From a virus, in the IMG/VR virus record IMGVR_UViG_3300012209_000002, positions 1 to 61,018 of that record: 61,018 nt of DNA; one strand, 5' to 3'. Below, in pieces: positions 50,931 through 59,528 of the stretch; the stretch's first letter is position 1; each line of letters starts with the position of its first letter. A program made the translations under genes and the position numbers. The notes under the pieces are model-generated. The model was not told the origin of the DNA. It ran no database searches and saw nothing but the letters and a program-made list of their open reading frames with translations.

Positions 50931-52474
50931 CCGCCGCCAAAATCCTCACTCCCGCCTCCCTCGGCTTGCCCCCGCACTTCTCCGCGTTTCGCCCGCACCA
51001 GCTCTCCGCGATCGACTATGTTCTCGCTTCCTCCAAGCGCTTTCAGGGACTCTCGCTCCCGACCGGCAGCGGCAAGACACTGATCGCCATGGCCGTCGCC
51101 CGCGCGCTCGGCGTCAAAACCGTCTATCTCACCTACACCAAGGCCCTGCAGCGGCAAATCGTGGATGAGTTCGGCTGCATCGGGGCGGTGTCGGTCGAAG
51201 GCCGCGCCAATTACTCTTGCCGAACGCTGCTCGCCGGCTCTTGCGAAGAAGGCGCCCAAGCCAATTGCCCCCTACTTGCCTCCAGCCCCGAGTGCCCGTA
51301 CCGCGCCGCCGTTCTCGCCGCCCAGCGCTCCCGTCTCATTGTCGCCAACTATGCCTATTGGTTGCGCGTGCGAGCCGATCGGAGCGATGCGCTGGAGTCG
51401 GGGGAAAAGGTGGGCCGCTTAATCTGCGACGAAGCTGGGGAGGCCCCCAAGGCCCTCTGCGGGCATCTTTCGCTGGAGTTTGCCATGGATCGCTCCGGCT
51501 CGGGCTCTGGACACATGCCCAATCCGGTCTGGTTCGAGTGGGGGAACCGGGAAGCGTTGCGCACGATCCGGGAACGGGCGAACGTGGCGCAAGGTACCCC
51601 CCAGTACTACCGGCTGACCCGCACGCTCGAAGACCTGGCCCAGATCCCGGCAATGGACTCGAACTGGATCTGGGAGCAGGACCGACACGCGGTGCGTTTC
51701 GACGCCATTTGGCCCGCATCCTACGCCGAGTCCCTATGGTCGAACGTGCCTCGCGTGCTCATCCTCTCCGCGGCCTTGCGCCCGTACACCCTCCAACTCC
51801 TGGGACTGGAGCCTGCTTCCTACGATTTTCGCGAGTGGCCCGCCGTCTTCGCCCCGCACCTCGGCCCGGTTTACTACCACCCGCCGTCTCCGCCCGTTCG
51901 CATGACCGCCAAAACCAAGCCCGCCGACCGCGAGCGCGTCTGGAGCCTCATGGACGACTGGCTGGAAGCCCGCCGCGACCGTAAAGCTTTGATTCAAACG
52001 AATTCCTACGACAGAATGCGCGAGCTGGCCGCGTATTCCCGCCATGCCGGCCGCATGATCTTCAACGACTGCGCCGGCGAGAGCGGTCCCGCCGCCGAGT
52101 ATTTTCGCTCGGCCTCTCCCGGTACGATCCTGGTCTCCCCCTCGTTCGGCACCGGATGGGATTTCCCCGGCAGCCAATGCGAGCTGATCCTCATTCCCAA
52201 AATTCCTTACGCCTCGAAATCGTCCGCCGTGGAAGCCGAGCGTCTGCGCTCTTCCGAATACCTGCAAAACGCCGCCGTCCAAACGCTTGTGCAGCAGGCC
52301 GGCCGCGCCCGCCGTCACGAGCGAGACCGGTCGGAGACGGTGATCTTCGACTCGATGCTGAAGTGGGCCATGGGCAGCCCCAGAGAGCCGTGGCGGGGGC
52401 ACGCGCCTCGTTGGTTCCGGGTGCATGAGATCGCGGAGATTCCCCCCGCGCCGCCCAGACTGGAGACCGTGTGA
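50927..52474 (+). CDS. DinG/XPD-type superfamily 2 helicase
   Basis: 515 aa. Walker A PTGSGKT (45-51), a four-cysteine set at about residues 98, 106, 114 and 123 for an iron-sulphur cluster, DEAG box (168-171), motif III-like LILSAALRP, motif V FGTGWDFPG and motif VI QQAGRARRH. This set is typical of DinG helicases, which unwind 5'-tailed DNA and R-loops. Coupled at both ends by 4-base overlaps. It probably serves replication or recombination. Confidence 0.85.
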   Translation: MTAAKILTPASLGLPPHFSAFRPHQLSAIDYVLASSKRFQGLSLPTGSGKTLIAMAVARALGVKTVYLTYTKALQRQIVDEFGCIGAVSVEGRANYSCRTLLAGSCEEGAQANCPLLASSPECPYRAAVLAAQRSRLIVANYAYWLRVRADRSDALESGEKVGRLICDEAGEAPKALCGHLSLEFAMDRSGSGSGHMPNPVWFEWGNREALRTIRERANVAQGTPQYYRLTRTLEDLAQIPAMDSNWIWEQDRHAVRFDAIWPASYAESLWSNVPRVLILSAALRPYTLQLLGLEPASYDFREWPAVFAPHLGPVYYHPPSPPVRMTAKTKPADRERVWSLMDDWLEARRDRKALIQTNSYDRMRELAAYSRHAGRMIFNDCAGESGPAAEYFRSASPGTILVSPSFGTGWDFPGSQCELILIPKIPYASKSSAVEAERLRSSEYLQNAAVQTLVQQAGRARRHERDRSETVIFDSMLKWAMGSPREPWRGHAPRWFRVHEIAEIPPAPPRLETV

Positions 52475-52638
52475 CCGTATACATAGAGTGCGCCGATTGC
52501 CAGAAGCGTTATCCGGTTTTCCTCGACGGCAGCTTGCCTAGCGAGTTGATCTTGCAATGGAAATGCGATTGTGGGTTTCGCGGCGAATATACCGTGCGAA
52601 CCGCTTCCCCGGTTTCGCCGGGACTGGAGCGCGCATGA
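52471..52638 (+). CDS. 55-aa zinc-knuckle protein
   Basis: GTG start in a GTGA overlap. TVYIECADCQKRYPVFLDGS, then WKCDCGFRGEYTV: CxxC and CxC make a small zinc ribbon. Below the usual length cut-off. Stop overlaps the next ATG. Confidence 0.6.
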   Translation: MTVYIECADCQKRYPVFLDGSLPSELILQWKCDCGFRGEYTVRTASPVSPGLERA

Positions 52639-52985
52639 GCGTCGTGCTTCTGTTCCACGAACTGGCCGCGACCGGCGAGCGCACCGAGTATACCGACCGC
52701 TATCTGGTCTCCTACGATCCCTCGCACCACTGGGCCAACGGCGATTACGACGGCGGCCTGCCGGTCACTACTCCCGATCCCCGCGACGCCATACAATTCG
52801 CCGATGCCGGAGCGGCCATGGAGATGTGGAAACGAGGGCCGTCTTGTCGTTGCCATCGTCTGCGTCCGGACGGAGAGCCCAACCGCCCCTTAACCGCGTA
52901 TACGGTGAGCGTCGAACCTGTGTCCGCCGTCAATCGAGGCACGTCCGGGGAAACAGTTGAGAAAAAGAGAGGAGAACCGAAGTAA
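52635..52985 (+). CDS. Early hypothetical protein
   Basis: 116 aa, ATGA overlap. Beta-rich start with YLVSYDPSHHWANGDYDGGL, a Cys-x-Cys-His (CRCH) in the middle and a disordered tail. No family recognised. Confidence 0.55.
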   Translation: MSVVLLFHELAATGERTEYTDRYLVSYDPSHHWANGDYDGGLPVTTPDPRDAIQFADAGAAMEMWKRGPSCRCHRLRPDGEPNRPLTAYTVSVEPVSAVNRGTSGETVEKKRGEPK

Positions 52986-54017
52986 ATGAGTAAAGTCAGT
53001 TTCGCCCCCGAAGACTTTTATCAGCCCCAATCCCTCGGTTTTGTCGAGATTGTGGGCTCCCCGCGCTTAGGCGAAGTCGTAGACATTGTCGCCCGCTATC
53101 ATCAATGGCAGCCCAGCAAATCGACCGGCGAGCAGCAGCCCCCGCTCACCGGCGTGTTTCTGAGTATTCTGCCGGTCGACGAGCACGGCAATGCGCTCGG
53201 CGTGGACGCCGTGGACCAAGAACTCGTGGCCCAGTGGGGCGACTGGCAGAAGCCCCTGCCCGCGATCCGCCCCGGCCGCATGGAAACGCGCGAAAGCGAT
53301 CCTCAGGACACGGCTGTGGGAGGCACACTGGTGCTGGGCGCAGAAGGCAACAGCCTGTATGCCGATGACAACACCCTGTTAAGCGGCATTGCCCCCTGGG
53401 GCGTGTTGCTCAAGTCCCTGGAAAATTGCGGGTTCTCCGTAGAAGTCCTGCGCGCGGGATATCTGCCGGATTTCGTGGGCCTGCGCGCGAGATTCGACCT
53501 GAAGCCGCGCGAGTACATAGACCGGCGCACGAGCCAGAAGAAGGCCGCAACCGATTTCGTGTGCGTGGAGATCGCGCGCTTGCCCTACGCCACGCGATTC
53601 ACGGAAACTCCGAAAGCGCCTTCCGCCCCGCCGTTGCCCACTCCTATCAAGGGCCGGGGGAGAACGACATCCGCGGACCGCGAGAAACCAACCGTTTCCC
53701 CGGCGGATGTGGGCACCGTGCCTGCTTCGGCGCTCAACGGCCCGCCCGTTATGCCCGGCGCGGACGCCATCGTGGAAGCCGCCGCGCTCGACGCGCTTTC
53801 CAGGGTCGCCACAACCTGCGCCGGCCAGCGCCTCAATGTCAAGCAACTGTTCGTGTACGCGCTCCAGTTCGCCATGCAGCGGGACAATGCCTCGGCGCTC
53901 TACGATCCGTTGGTGGCTCTGTTAAACGGCAAGGGCGCGCAGACATGGCTTACGGCCCATGCGCCCGATTTCCACGCGGCCCCGGTGCCCAATGGCGGCT
54001 TTTTAATGGTGGGGTAA
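52986..54017 (+). CDS. Replication-region protein, possibly ssDNA-binding
   Basis: 343 aa. The N-terminal 200 residues are beta-rich (GFVEIVGSPRLGEVVDIVAR, LKPREYIDRRTSQKKAATDF), compatible with an OB fold. A Pro-rich linker joins a helical C-terminal domain (LFVYALQFAMQRDNASALYD). It lies between DinG and the nuclease/Bet genes, where a ssDNA-binding protein would be expected; no SSB motif proves it. Confidence 0.5.
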   Translation: MSKVSFAPEDFYQPQSLGFVEIVGSPRLGEVVDIVARYHQWQPSKSTGEQQPPLTGVFLSILPVDEHGNALGVDAVDQELVAQWGDWQKPLPAIRPGRMETRESDPQDTAVGGTLVLGAEGNSLYADDNTLLSGIAPWGVLLKSLENCGFSVEVLRAGYLPDFVGLRARFDLKPREYIDRRTSQKKAATDFVCVEIARLPYATRFTETPKAPSAPPLPTPIKGRGRTTSADREKPTVSPADVGTVPASALNGPPVMPGADAIVEAAALDALSRVATTCAGQRLNVKQLFVYALQFAMQRDNASALYDPLVALLNGKGAQTWLTAHAPDFHAAPVPNGGFLMVG

Positions 54018-54023
54018 GGGGCC

Positions 54024-54251
54024 ATGAGCCCGGAAACCAAGGATCTTCTTCCGCGCGAACGGGCGAAAGAGTTAGTGCTGGCGGCCATCGGGCGCATCGA
54101 AACCAGCCGCGCCCAATATCTGAAGATGAACGCGGATGCAAGAATCGGTCCGGTAGATCTGCAAAAACAGAAAGCGCAAATCCGACAGTTCGAGAACGAG
54201 TTTGGCTGGCAGTGGCAGAACGTGAAGCGGCTGCTGACGGAAATGGACTAA
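54024..54251 (+). CDS. Small helical early protein
   Basis: 75 aa, all helix (RERAKELVLAAIGRIETSRA, QKAQIRQFENEFGWQWQNVK). Between the putative ssDNA-binding gene and the nuclease gene. Unknown function. Confidence 0.6.
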   Translation: MSPETKDLLPRERAKELVLAAIGRIETSRAQYLKMNADARIGPVDLQKQKAQIRQFENEFGWQWQNVKRLLTEMD

Positions 54252-54258
54252 GTGCAAA

Positions 54259-54885
54259 GTGCAAATCTTGGAAGATGTCACCGTAAATCTCGATCGCCTG
54301 GACCTGGCCGGCCGCACTTCCCCGATCCGGTGCATGTCGGCCCCGCGTTCCCCAGGCCCGCACTTATCCGGCGTATTGCGTTACATCCTGCGTACCGCGC
54401 GCCTGCCGGGATGGGAGCGCTACGACGAGGAGATCGATGCGGATTCGGTCCCGCTCCTCTGGTGTATGGGAATCATGTGGGAGGAGTTCGTCCTGAGCCT
54501 CTACCCCGGTCTGATCTGGCAGCCGGGCGAGCGTTGTCTGAGCGGTGTGTTTATGACGTGCGATGCGCTGAACTGGTTGGACGGCGAAAACGAAATGATT
54601 CTCGAAGAGGCCAAGTACACTTCCGCCAAACCGCGCACCGGGGAAGAGTTCTGTCAGGACTGGCTGAAGCAGATGCAGGGGCGGGGCTATTGCGCGGGCT
54701 ACCAATTGCGCGTGTGTCGCTGGCACGTGCTGTACAACTACAACCCGCGCGAGCCCGTGTACAAACGGTTCGCGATCCGGTACTCGGACCGGGAAATCGC
54801 GGACACCGAACGCACGGTGCTGGCGAACCGGGACGCAGCGGTAAAGGCGGGATACGCGGAGGGAGTGACGGCATGTTCAGCGTAA
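54259..54885 (+). CDS. PD-(D/E)XK nuclease (RecB/Cas4-like)
   Basis: 208 aa, GTG start. MWEEFVLSL supplies the early Glu (75/76), FMTCDALNWL the Asp (102) and ILEEAKYT the ExK (117/119); WLKQMQGRGYCAGYQLRVCR is the following QxxxY-like helix. The order E-D-ExK-Q fits RecB-type exonucleases. With the Bet annealase 0.5 kb downstream, it is the likely 5'-3' exonuclease of a two-part recombination system. No iron-sulphur cysteines of Cas4 seen. Confidence 0.7.
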   Translation: MQILEDVTVNLDRLDLAGRTSPIRCMSAPRSPGPHLSGVLRYILRTARLPGWERYDEEIDADSVPLLWCMGIMWEEFVLSLYPGLIWQPGERCLSGVFMTCDALNWLDGENEMILEEAKYTSAKPRTGEEFCQDWLKQMQGRGYCAGYQLRVCRWHVLYNYNPREPVYKRFAIRYSDREIADTERTVLANRDAAVKAGYAEGVTACSA

Positions 54886-55100
54886 GCCAGAAGCGCGAGA
54901 TCGCGGAAAAGGTTCAGCGAATCCTGCGCGCAACCGATCGCCCGGAACTGCCGGAAGGCGAGATCCGGTTTGTCTTGCATGTGGAAGGCGCGGAATCCTG
55001 GAGCTGGGCGGACATCCGCAATAACGGGAGTGTCGATTTCCCTTCCATCAATCCCTGGAACGAGCGGCAAGATGGCGCGCAAAAACAGGAGAAATCGTGA
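54873..55100 (+). CDS. Conserved small phage protein
   Basis: 75 aa overlapping the nuclease gene by 13 bases. KREIAEKVQRILRATDRPEL, then FVLHVEGAESWSWADIRNNG; I recall this family ('ELPEGEIxFxLHVxGAExWSWADI') in many phages. Unknown function. Confidence 0.65.
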   Translation: MFSVSQKREIAEKVQRILRATDRPELPEGEIRFVLHVEGAESWSWADIRNNGSVDFPSINPWNERQDGAQKQEKS

Positions 55101-55215
55101 AAACCGCGCGACGGAGGCGGAGATCGCGGCCCACGGCTTTAAAGGGGAAAGGTTGACATTGTGCCGCGGCTGGGATTCCGGAAACGGAATCGGGAACGTA
55201 ACCGAAACGCTATGA
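55072..55215 (+). CDS. 47-aa basic protein
   Basis: ATG inside the previous gene, stop overlapping the next start as ATGA. ARKNRRNRENRATEAEIAAH is strongly basic and helical. Small nucleic-acid-binding protein is possible. Confidence 0.45.
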   Translation: MARKNRRNRENRATEAEIAAHGFKGERLTLCRGWDSGNGIGNVTETL

Positions 55216-55430
55216 CCGTCCAAGAGTACGCCCGCGAACGCTTCCGGAAATGGATCGAGAAAATAGACGCCGAAAACGCGCTGCCTCTGTTTGTGTACGC
55301 AACCGATGCGGGCGGAAGACCGCTGCTGCTGGGAGACGGCAACATGTCCATGGAAGAACTCCGCGCGCTGGTGCGGGATCTGGCGCAGATTATCGAGCAC
55401 GCGCAGTTCGTGAAAGGAATCGTGCAATGA
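55212..55430 (+). CDS. Small early hypothetical protein
   Basis: 72 aa, ATGA overlaps at both ends. TVQEYARERFRKWIEKIDAE and SMEELRALVRDLAQIIEHAQ are helices around a short strand region. Directly before the Bet gene. Unknown function. Confidence 0.6.
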   Translation: MTVQEYARERFRKWIEKIDAENALPLFVYATDAGGRPLLLGDGNMSMEELRALVRDLAQIIEHAQFVKGIVQ

Positions 55431-56299
55431 AGACAGTCCAGCAATCCGAGCCGGTCGAGATCCAGTCCGCCCCCGCGCTGGACGGCCCCGGGGAAACTTT
55501 CCCTGCCGTCCAGCAATTCAAGCAGGAGTTAGACAGATACGACCGCGCCGAGATCCTGAGTACGATCCGCCAGACCGTCTGCCGCGGAGCCTCGGACCCG
55601 CAGTTTCGCATGTTCATCGAGGTCTGCAAAAGCACCGGGCTCGATCCGTTTCTCAAAGAGATCTGGTTCGTACCCGGCGTTGGCATCATGGCCGGCCGCG
55701 ACGGTTACCTGCGCGTGGCCAACCGGCACCCCCAATTCGACGGCATGAAAACGGTGGTCGAGCGGGATGCCAAGAACGTGCCCATTAAGGCCGTGTGCGA
55801 GGTCTGGAGAAAAGACAGGGCGCACTCGGTCTCGTGCGAAGCGTATTTCAACGAGTACGTAAAACCGACACCCTCCTGGAAGCAGTATCCGAGCGCGATG
55901 ATCGGCAAAGTCGCGGAGGTCATGGCCCTGAAGCGGAGTTTCAGCATCAACGGGGTGGTGACCGAGGAGGAGATCGGCAGAAACCCGCCCGCGCCCGTGG
56001 GAGTGCCCGTGGAGATCGAGGCTGCGCCGGAGCCACCCGTGCAAATACCGTCCGATTGGACTGTCGGTCGCGAACCGGCTTACACAGTCGCTTCAGAGAA
56101 ATCGGAAGAACCGCGCTCTCAATGGGGCAACCGTGGCGCCATGCGAAAAGCGTTCGCCGCCGAACAGACGCGCGTGGGCGAGGAAGTCTACCGCGCCGCG
56201 CTCGACAAATGGCGCGCGCGCGATCTGCTCTGGCCGAACGCCCAAGCCGCGGAAGAGTGCTATCGCTGGCTGAGGGAGCAACCGGAGAAATCTGCATGA
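55427..56299 (+). CDS. bet: RecT/Bet-family single-strand annealing protein
   Basis: 290 aa. FIEVCKSTGLDPFLKEIWFV, MAGRDGYLRVANRHPQFDGM, AYFNEYVKPTPSWKQYPSAM and EVMALKRSFSINGVVTEEEI form the RecT/Bet core. A variable Pro-rich linker and a C-terminal helical tail (YRAALDKWRARDLLWPNAQA) follow. It anneals complementary single strands during replication-linked recombination. It pairs with the PD-(D/E)XK nuclease upstream. Confidence 0.85.
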   Translation: MKTVQQSEPVEIQSAPALDGPGETFPAVQQFKQELDRYDRAEILSTIRQTVCRGASDPQFRMFIEVCKSTGLDPFLKEIWFVPGVGIMAGRDGYLRVANRHPQFDGMKTVVERDAKNVPIKAVCEVWRKDRAHSVSCEAYFNEYVKPTPSWKQYPSAMIGKVAEVMALKRSFSINGVVTEEEIGRNPPAPVGVPVEIEAAPEPPVQIPSDWTVGREPAYTVASEKSEEPRSQWGNRGAMRKAFAAEQTRVGEEVYRAALDKWRARDLLWPNAQAAEECYRWLREQPEKSA

Positions 56300-56718
56300 A
56301 CCGGCATCAGAAGATTGCGCTGGAAAATCATTGCCGCCTAGCGGTGGAGTGCCTGCACCCGCGTTTTCACTGGATACGCAGCGGATTTTCCGTCATTCTT
56401 ACCGTTAACTCGGGTTACGAATGACAAGAAGCGGGTTTTGGCGGGCCGGTCTGGCACGTCTCGGTAAGAGGTTATGGGGACTTGCGAAAACAAGCGTTTT
56501 TAACGCTGGAAGGCGTTGGCGACGAGCAAAAGGGACAATGGGAAGAACATGGACAAGATTTGAAAGCTTATCACCTGCGCCGGCGGTTGTCCGATGCGGA
56601 GCAAAAACTGGCGGGCGGGCTCGTGGACGTGGATATTCGGAATTCGCCGGAATACGGAATCCGCCGCGCCGCCATGCAGCCTTATCTTCCCCCGCAATAT
56701 GCGGATTGGCAGGAGTGA
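56296..56718 (+). CDS. Conserved phage protein with an in-frame TGA
   Basis: ATG 56296 overlaps the Bet stop. NRHQKIALENHCRLAVECLH ... SGYE reaches TGA at 56422-56424. The same frame continues QEAGFGGPVWHVSVRGYGDL, then LEGVGDEQKGQWEEHG and YHLRRRLSDAEQ to 56718. AGFGGPVWHVSV...LEGVGD...FHLRRRLS is a family signature I recall, and it begins before the first possible internal start (TTG 56482), so the stop lies within the conserved gene. Nonsense change, read-through or assembly error. UGA-C is a leaky context. Confidence 0.6.
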
Positions 56719-56733
56719 TGCCGGAATAACGTT

Positions 56734-57216
56734 ATGACAATTGCATTGCTGGCTGCCAAATTGATACAGAGCTTCGAGGGGGTCAAGCTGCGTTCGTATT
56801 TCGATAAAACCGGGAAAGTATGGACCGTGGGCTGGGGTCATACGGGTTTCGATGTCGAGCCGGGCATGGAAATCACTTTAGAGGAAGCAACAGGATATTG
56901 GATGGATGACAGCGCTCCCCTGATTGCGTTAGTCGAAGACCGCCCCTTGATCGAGGCCGCGGCTTTAGTCAGCTTTGGCTATAACTGCGGGATCGGAGCC
57001 TTGAAGCGCGTGCTCTCGGGCGAGATCGAGGTCACCCACGAGGAGTTCACGGTGCGCGACTCGCGGGCGCCCTATGGCGAGTTGTCGGGCGGGGTGAAAC
57101 TGGCGGGGTTGTACGCGCGGCGGCAACTGGAGGCGGCCTTGATCGAGGCGAGCCGGGAAATGCTGAGCCAGGAACCGATCCGCGAAATGCTACGGGGCGG
57201 GAAGGGGCCGACATGA
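56734..57216 (+). CDS. GH24 phage lysozyme (endolysin)
   Basis: 160 aa. AAKLIQSFEGVKLRSYFDKT, then VWTVGWGHTG is the muramidase core: Glu in SFEG, followed by the GWGHT motif, as in T4/P21 lysozymes. LVSFGYNCGIGALKRVL is the usual following helix. It cleaves the glycan of peptidoglycan. No signal peptide, so it needs the holin. ATGA overlap with the next gene. Confidence 0.85.
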   Translation: MTIALLAAKLIQSFEGVKLRSYFDKTGKVWTVGWGHTGFDVEPGMEITLEEATGYWMDDSAPLIALVEDRPLIEAAALVSFGYNCGIGALKRVLSGEIEVTHEEFTVRDSRAPYGELSGGVKLAGLYARRQLEAALIEASREMLSQEPIREMLRGGKGPT

Positions 57217-57635
57217 TCCGCCCATTGACCCGCGCCGAAATCCGCCGCATGAAAAAGCTCTGGGCCAAAGTGCCGCCGATTACCGGCTGTAAGGGCCTCT
57301 GTTGGGAATCCTGCGCCAACGCTCCCATGCATCCCGTCGAAGCGCGGTATCTGGGAGCGAAGTATCCACGGCAAACTGGAGGCGTGGAACGGCTGTTGGA
57401 ACTGCCGATTTTGGGGCCGCGCGCCGAGACGCTGGAACCGGCCGACTGTCCGTTTCTCGTGAACCGGCGATGCTCGATCTACGAAGATCGCCCGCTAGTG
57501 TGCCGATTGTTCGGCCAGCCTTTATTGGGTCACTTGCGATGTCCATACGGCTGCGACACGACGCATAAGCTAACCGCACAGCAAGGCGCGGATTTGATGA
57601 CAGCGATGGCGCAAGCGGGAAACGAGGTTTCGTAA
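57213..57635 (+). CDS. YkgJ-type cysteine-cluster protein
   Basis: 140 aa. CKGLCWESCANAP, DCPFLVNRRCSIYEDRPLVC and GHLRCPYGCDT supply about nine cysteines in the order of the YkgJ/CxxCxxCC family, thought to bind iron-sulphur or zinc. RPLVCRLFG is its hallmark. Known in phages without a clear function. Possible role in RNA or protein modification. Confidence 0.7.
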   Translation: MIRPLTRAEIRRMKKLWAKVPPITGCKGLCWESCANAPMHPVEARYLGAKYPRQTGGVERLLELPILGPRAETLEPADCPFLVNRRCSIYEDRPLVCRLFGQPLLGHLRCPYGCDTTHKLTAQQGADLMTAMAQAGNEVS

Positions 57636-57664
57636 CAATGCCTGGATATACGCGGGGAGGGTCG

Positions 57665-57859
57665 ATGAGCACCTGGGAATCCTCCTGCGAGCTGGAGCCC
57701 GGCACGCCTCTGCCCCCGCCCTTCGAGCTGCTGAAGATCGGCGAGCTGCTGGGACGCACACCCGCAGGCAACTATCTCTACCGGGTGGGAATTGAGGGAG
57801 AGCCGGTTGCGGACAACGAAATGGAGTTTAGCAGAGAGGCGAAAGAGGTGCAGGAGTGA
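57665..57859 (+). CDS. Small early hypothetical protein
   Basis: 64 aa from ATG 57665, with GGAGGG upstream; an ATG at 57638 is possible. GRTPAGNYLYRVGIEGEPVA is beta-rich. GTGA overlap with the next gene. Unknown function. Confidence 0.55.
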   Translation: MSTWESSCELEPGTPLPPPFELLKIGELLGRTPAGNYLYRVGIEGEPVADNEMEFSREAKEVQE

Positions 57860-58098
57860 AAATCGCCGTCTGGATTCACCGTCAAGGCCGCCACGAAACC
57901 CAATGGGGCACCTTGCGCGCCTGGATCCTGCAGGATGGCAGGCGTGGCGTAAATCTGCTGGCCGAGCATAAGCCGACCGATCTGGAAAACGCCAAACGGC
58001 AGATCCGGCACGCGCTGGAGCAAAAGCTGGGAAGCGTGGAAATCGAGTGGATGGGCGAGGGAGCGGAATCGCCAGTAACGAAGGAGGCGCATGAGTGA
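57856..58098 (+). CDS. Small early hypothetical protein
   Basis: 80 aa, GTG start in a GTGA overlap. Strand-helix-strand pattern (KIAVWIHRQGRHETQWGTLR, ENAKRQIRHALEQKLGSVEI). Unknown function. Confidence 0.55.
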   Translation: MKIAVWIHRQGRHETQWGTLRAWILQDGRRGVNLLAEHKPTDLENAKRQIRHALEQKLGSVEIEWMGEGAESPVTKEAHE

Positions 58099-58330
58099 TC
58101 CTCATCGACCGGAGATTTCATTAGTTGCCGATGAAGGCAGAGCATTTAGTTATATGGCAATTGAGTTGGACATGGGCGATCTCGATCGGTTATGCGCTCT
58201 CGGTTCGGTGGGATGGCATTGCATTGCCATCGACAAAGATTATGCCTTGTTGGAACGGGAAATACCGAAGCATCGGATTCAAGCAGTGAGACAGTATTAC
58301 GAAGAACGAAAAACAGAGGTAGGTCAATGA
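58091..58330 (+). CDS. Small early hypothetical protein
   Basis: 79 aa overlapping the previous gene by 8 bases. MAIELDMGDLDRLCALGSVG and WHCIAIDKDYALLEREIP fit the small 'WxxVA...ALLER' proteins known from phages. Unknown function. Confidence 0.6.
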   Translation: MSDPHRPEISLVADEGRAFSYMAIELDMGDLDRLCALGSVGWHCIAIDKDYALLEREIPKHRIQAVRQYYEERKTEVGQ

Positions 58331-59110
58331 ATGATCCTCATCGACCGCCGCGAAGACGAGCAATTGACCCGCGAACTGGCTCGCTTCCACTTGCCCTTCG
58401 CCTGCGTCGAGTTGCCCTGGGGCGATTGCTCGTTCGCGGGCAAAGGGCCGGACGGTCCGCTCCTGATCGGCTTCGAACGCAAGCGCCTGCCCGATCTGAT
58501 CCATTCCATGCAGGACCGCCGCCTTGCCGGTTCCCAGCTCGTGGGCATGCGCCAGCTCTATGCCCGTGTCGGCCTGGTGGTGGAAGGACTGTGGCGCCCC
58601 GGCCAGGAAGGCACGATCGAGGTGCAGGATGGGCATGGAGAATGGGTCGAGTATTATCATCGGAAAAAGCAGGGGATTGCCTGGCGCCAGATCGACTCGT
58701 TCCTGCAATCGCTGGTGGAGCTGTGCGGGGTGGAGGTATGGCGCACGGCCACCGTGCGGGAGACGGCGCACTTGTACTGTTCCCGGTACCGCTGGTGGCA
58801 GAAAGACTATGCGCTACATCGCAGCCACCGGCAGATCCACGCGCTCGATCCACTGGCGGCGCGCGGGGGAAGAGTGGAATTCGGGCGCGAACCCAATGCG
58901 ATCGTGCGAGTCGCGGCGCAGATCCCCGGCATCGACCGGAAGGCGTGGTCAATTGGGGAACAGTTTGGGTCGGTGTGGGAAATGACCGATGCTTCGATAG
59001 AGCGCTGGGAAAGCGTGTGGTGGGACGACGGCAAAGGGAAGCGCAAACAGTTCTCGCGGGAGAGCGCGAGAAAGATCGTAGCGTGGTTGCGGGGATTGGA
59101 AGTCGCATGA
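58331..59110 (+). CDS. ERCC4-type (XPF/Mus81-like) nuclease
   Basis: 259 aa. ILIDRREDEQL (D5), LPWGDCSF (GD 31-32) and GFERKRLPDLIHSMQDRRLA (ERKxxxD, 49-55) form the ERCC4 active site. The C-terminal part has AAQIPGIDRKAWSIGEQFGS, a helix-hairpin-helix-like DNA-binding segment. Such nucleases cut branched or flapped DNA. Last firmly coding gene before the second RNA-like region. Confidence 0.8.
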   Translation: MILIDRREDEQLTRELARFHLPFACVELPWGDCSFAGKGPDGPLLIGFERKRLPDLIHSMQDRRLAGSQLVGMRQLYARVGLVVEGLWRPGQEGTIEVQDGHGEWVEYYHRKKQGIAWRQIDSFLQSLVELCGVEVWRTATVRETAHLYCSRYRWWQKDYALHRSHRQIHALDPLAARGGRVEFGREPNAIVRVAAQIPGIDRKAWSIGEQFGSVWEMTDASIERWESVWWDDGKGKRKQFSRESARKIVAWLRGLEVA

Positions 59111-59470
59111 GATCGGTCGCGTTGGTGTATCGAGCCGTGGACGGAGCAGAAGTCGCGTCGGAAAGTTCTCGGATGGAATTTGGTTGCGTCGGGTTGATCG
59201 AGGAACGGATTTCGGGGAGCGAAGCAAGGATATTTACGGACTACGGGCTACCGAACAAGCCCAGGCCGACTAACGCCGGGAACGCTTGCCGACCCGGTCG
59301 CGTTGGCGAAGGCGGTTCTCCGGAAAACCGGGGATGAAACGCTTGGGATAACCCGGCTGGAACCAACGCCGGGTCCGCCCCAGGAGTGACTGACTACCTC
59401 GCGGGAGGATTCGGCAGTGAACTCGGGTTGGAGTGTGGTATCGAAGAACGAGTTGAGTCGGGACCAGTAA
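59111..59470 (+). ncRNA. Second candidate structured RNA region
   Basis: About 360 bases between the ERCC4 gene and the next ribosome site. It holds constant-loop hairpin copy 4 (59276-59297), GGGCT/AGCCC (59245/59258), CCGG-AAAA-CCGG (59320-59331) and an AACGCTTG variant at 59338 between CCGGG and CCCGG. Three TCGCNTCGG-like motifs lie at 59117, 59153 and 59184. A 76-aa open frame overlaps it but ignores this structure. Related in sequence to the region at 1.09-1.76 kb. Confidence 0.5.
59276..59297 (+). repeat. Constant-loop hairpin, copy 4
   Basis: Stem CCGGG/CCCGG with loop AACGCTTGCCGA, within 28 bases identical to 1366-1393. The only copy upstream of the TnpB-like gene. Confidence 0.7.
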
Positions 59471-59528
59471 CGAGTCGCTAAGATTTAGTTACTTCGGAAT
59501 GTTCGTTCAAGTGCAAAAAGGAGAGCGC

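Noticed and set aside
59107-59337. 76-aa plus-strand open frame overlapping the ERCC4 stop (ATGA)
   Set aside because: It covers constant-loop hairpin copy 4 and several TCGCNTCGG motifs, its C-terminal part is set by the repeat sequence, and no domain is visible. Treated as non-coding.
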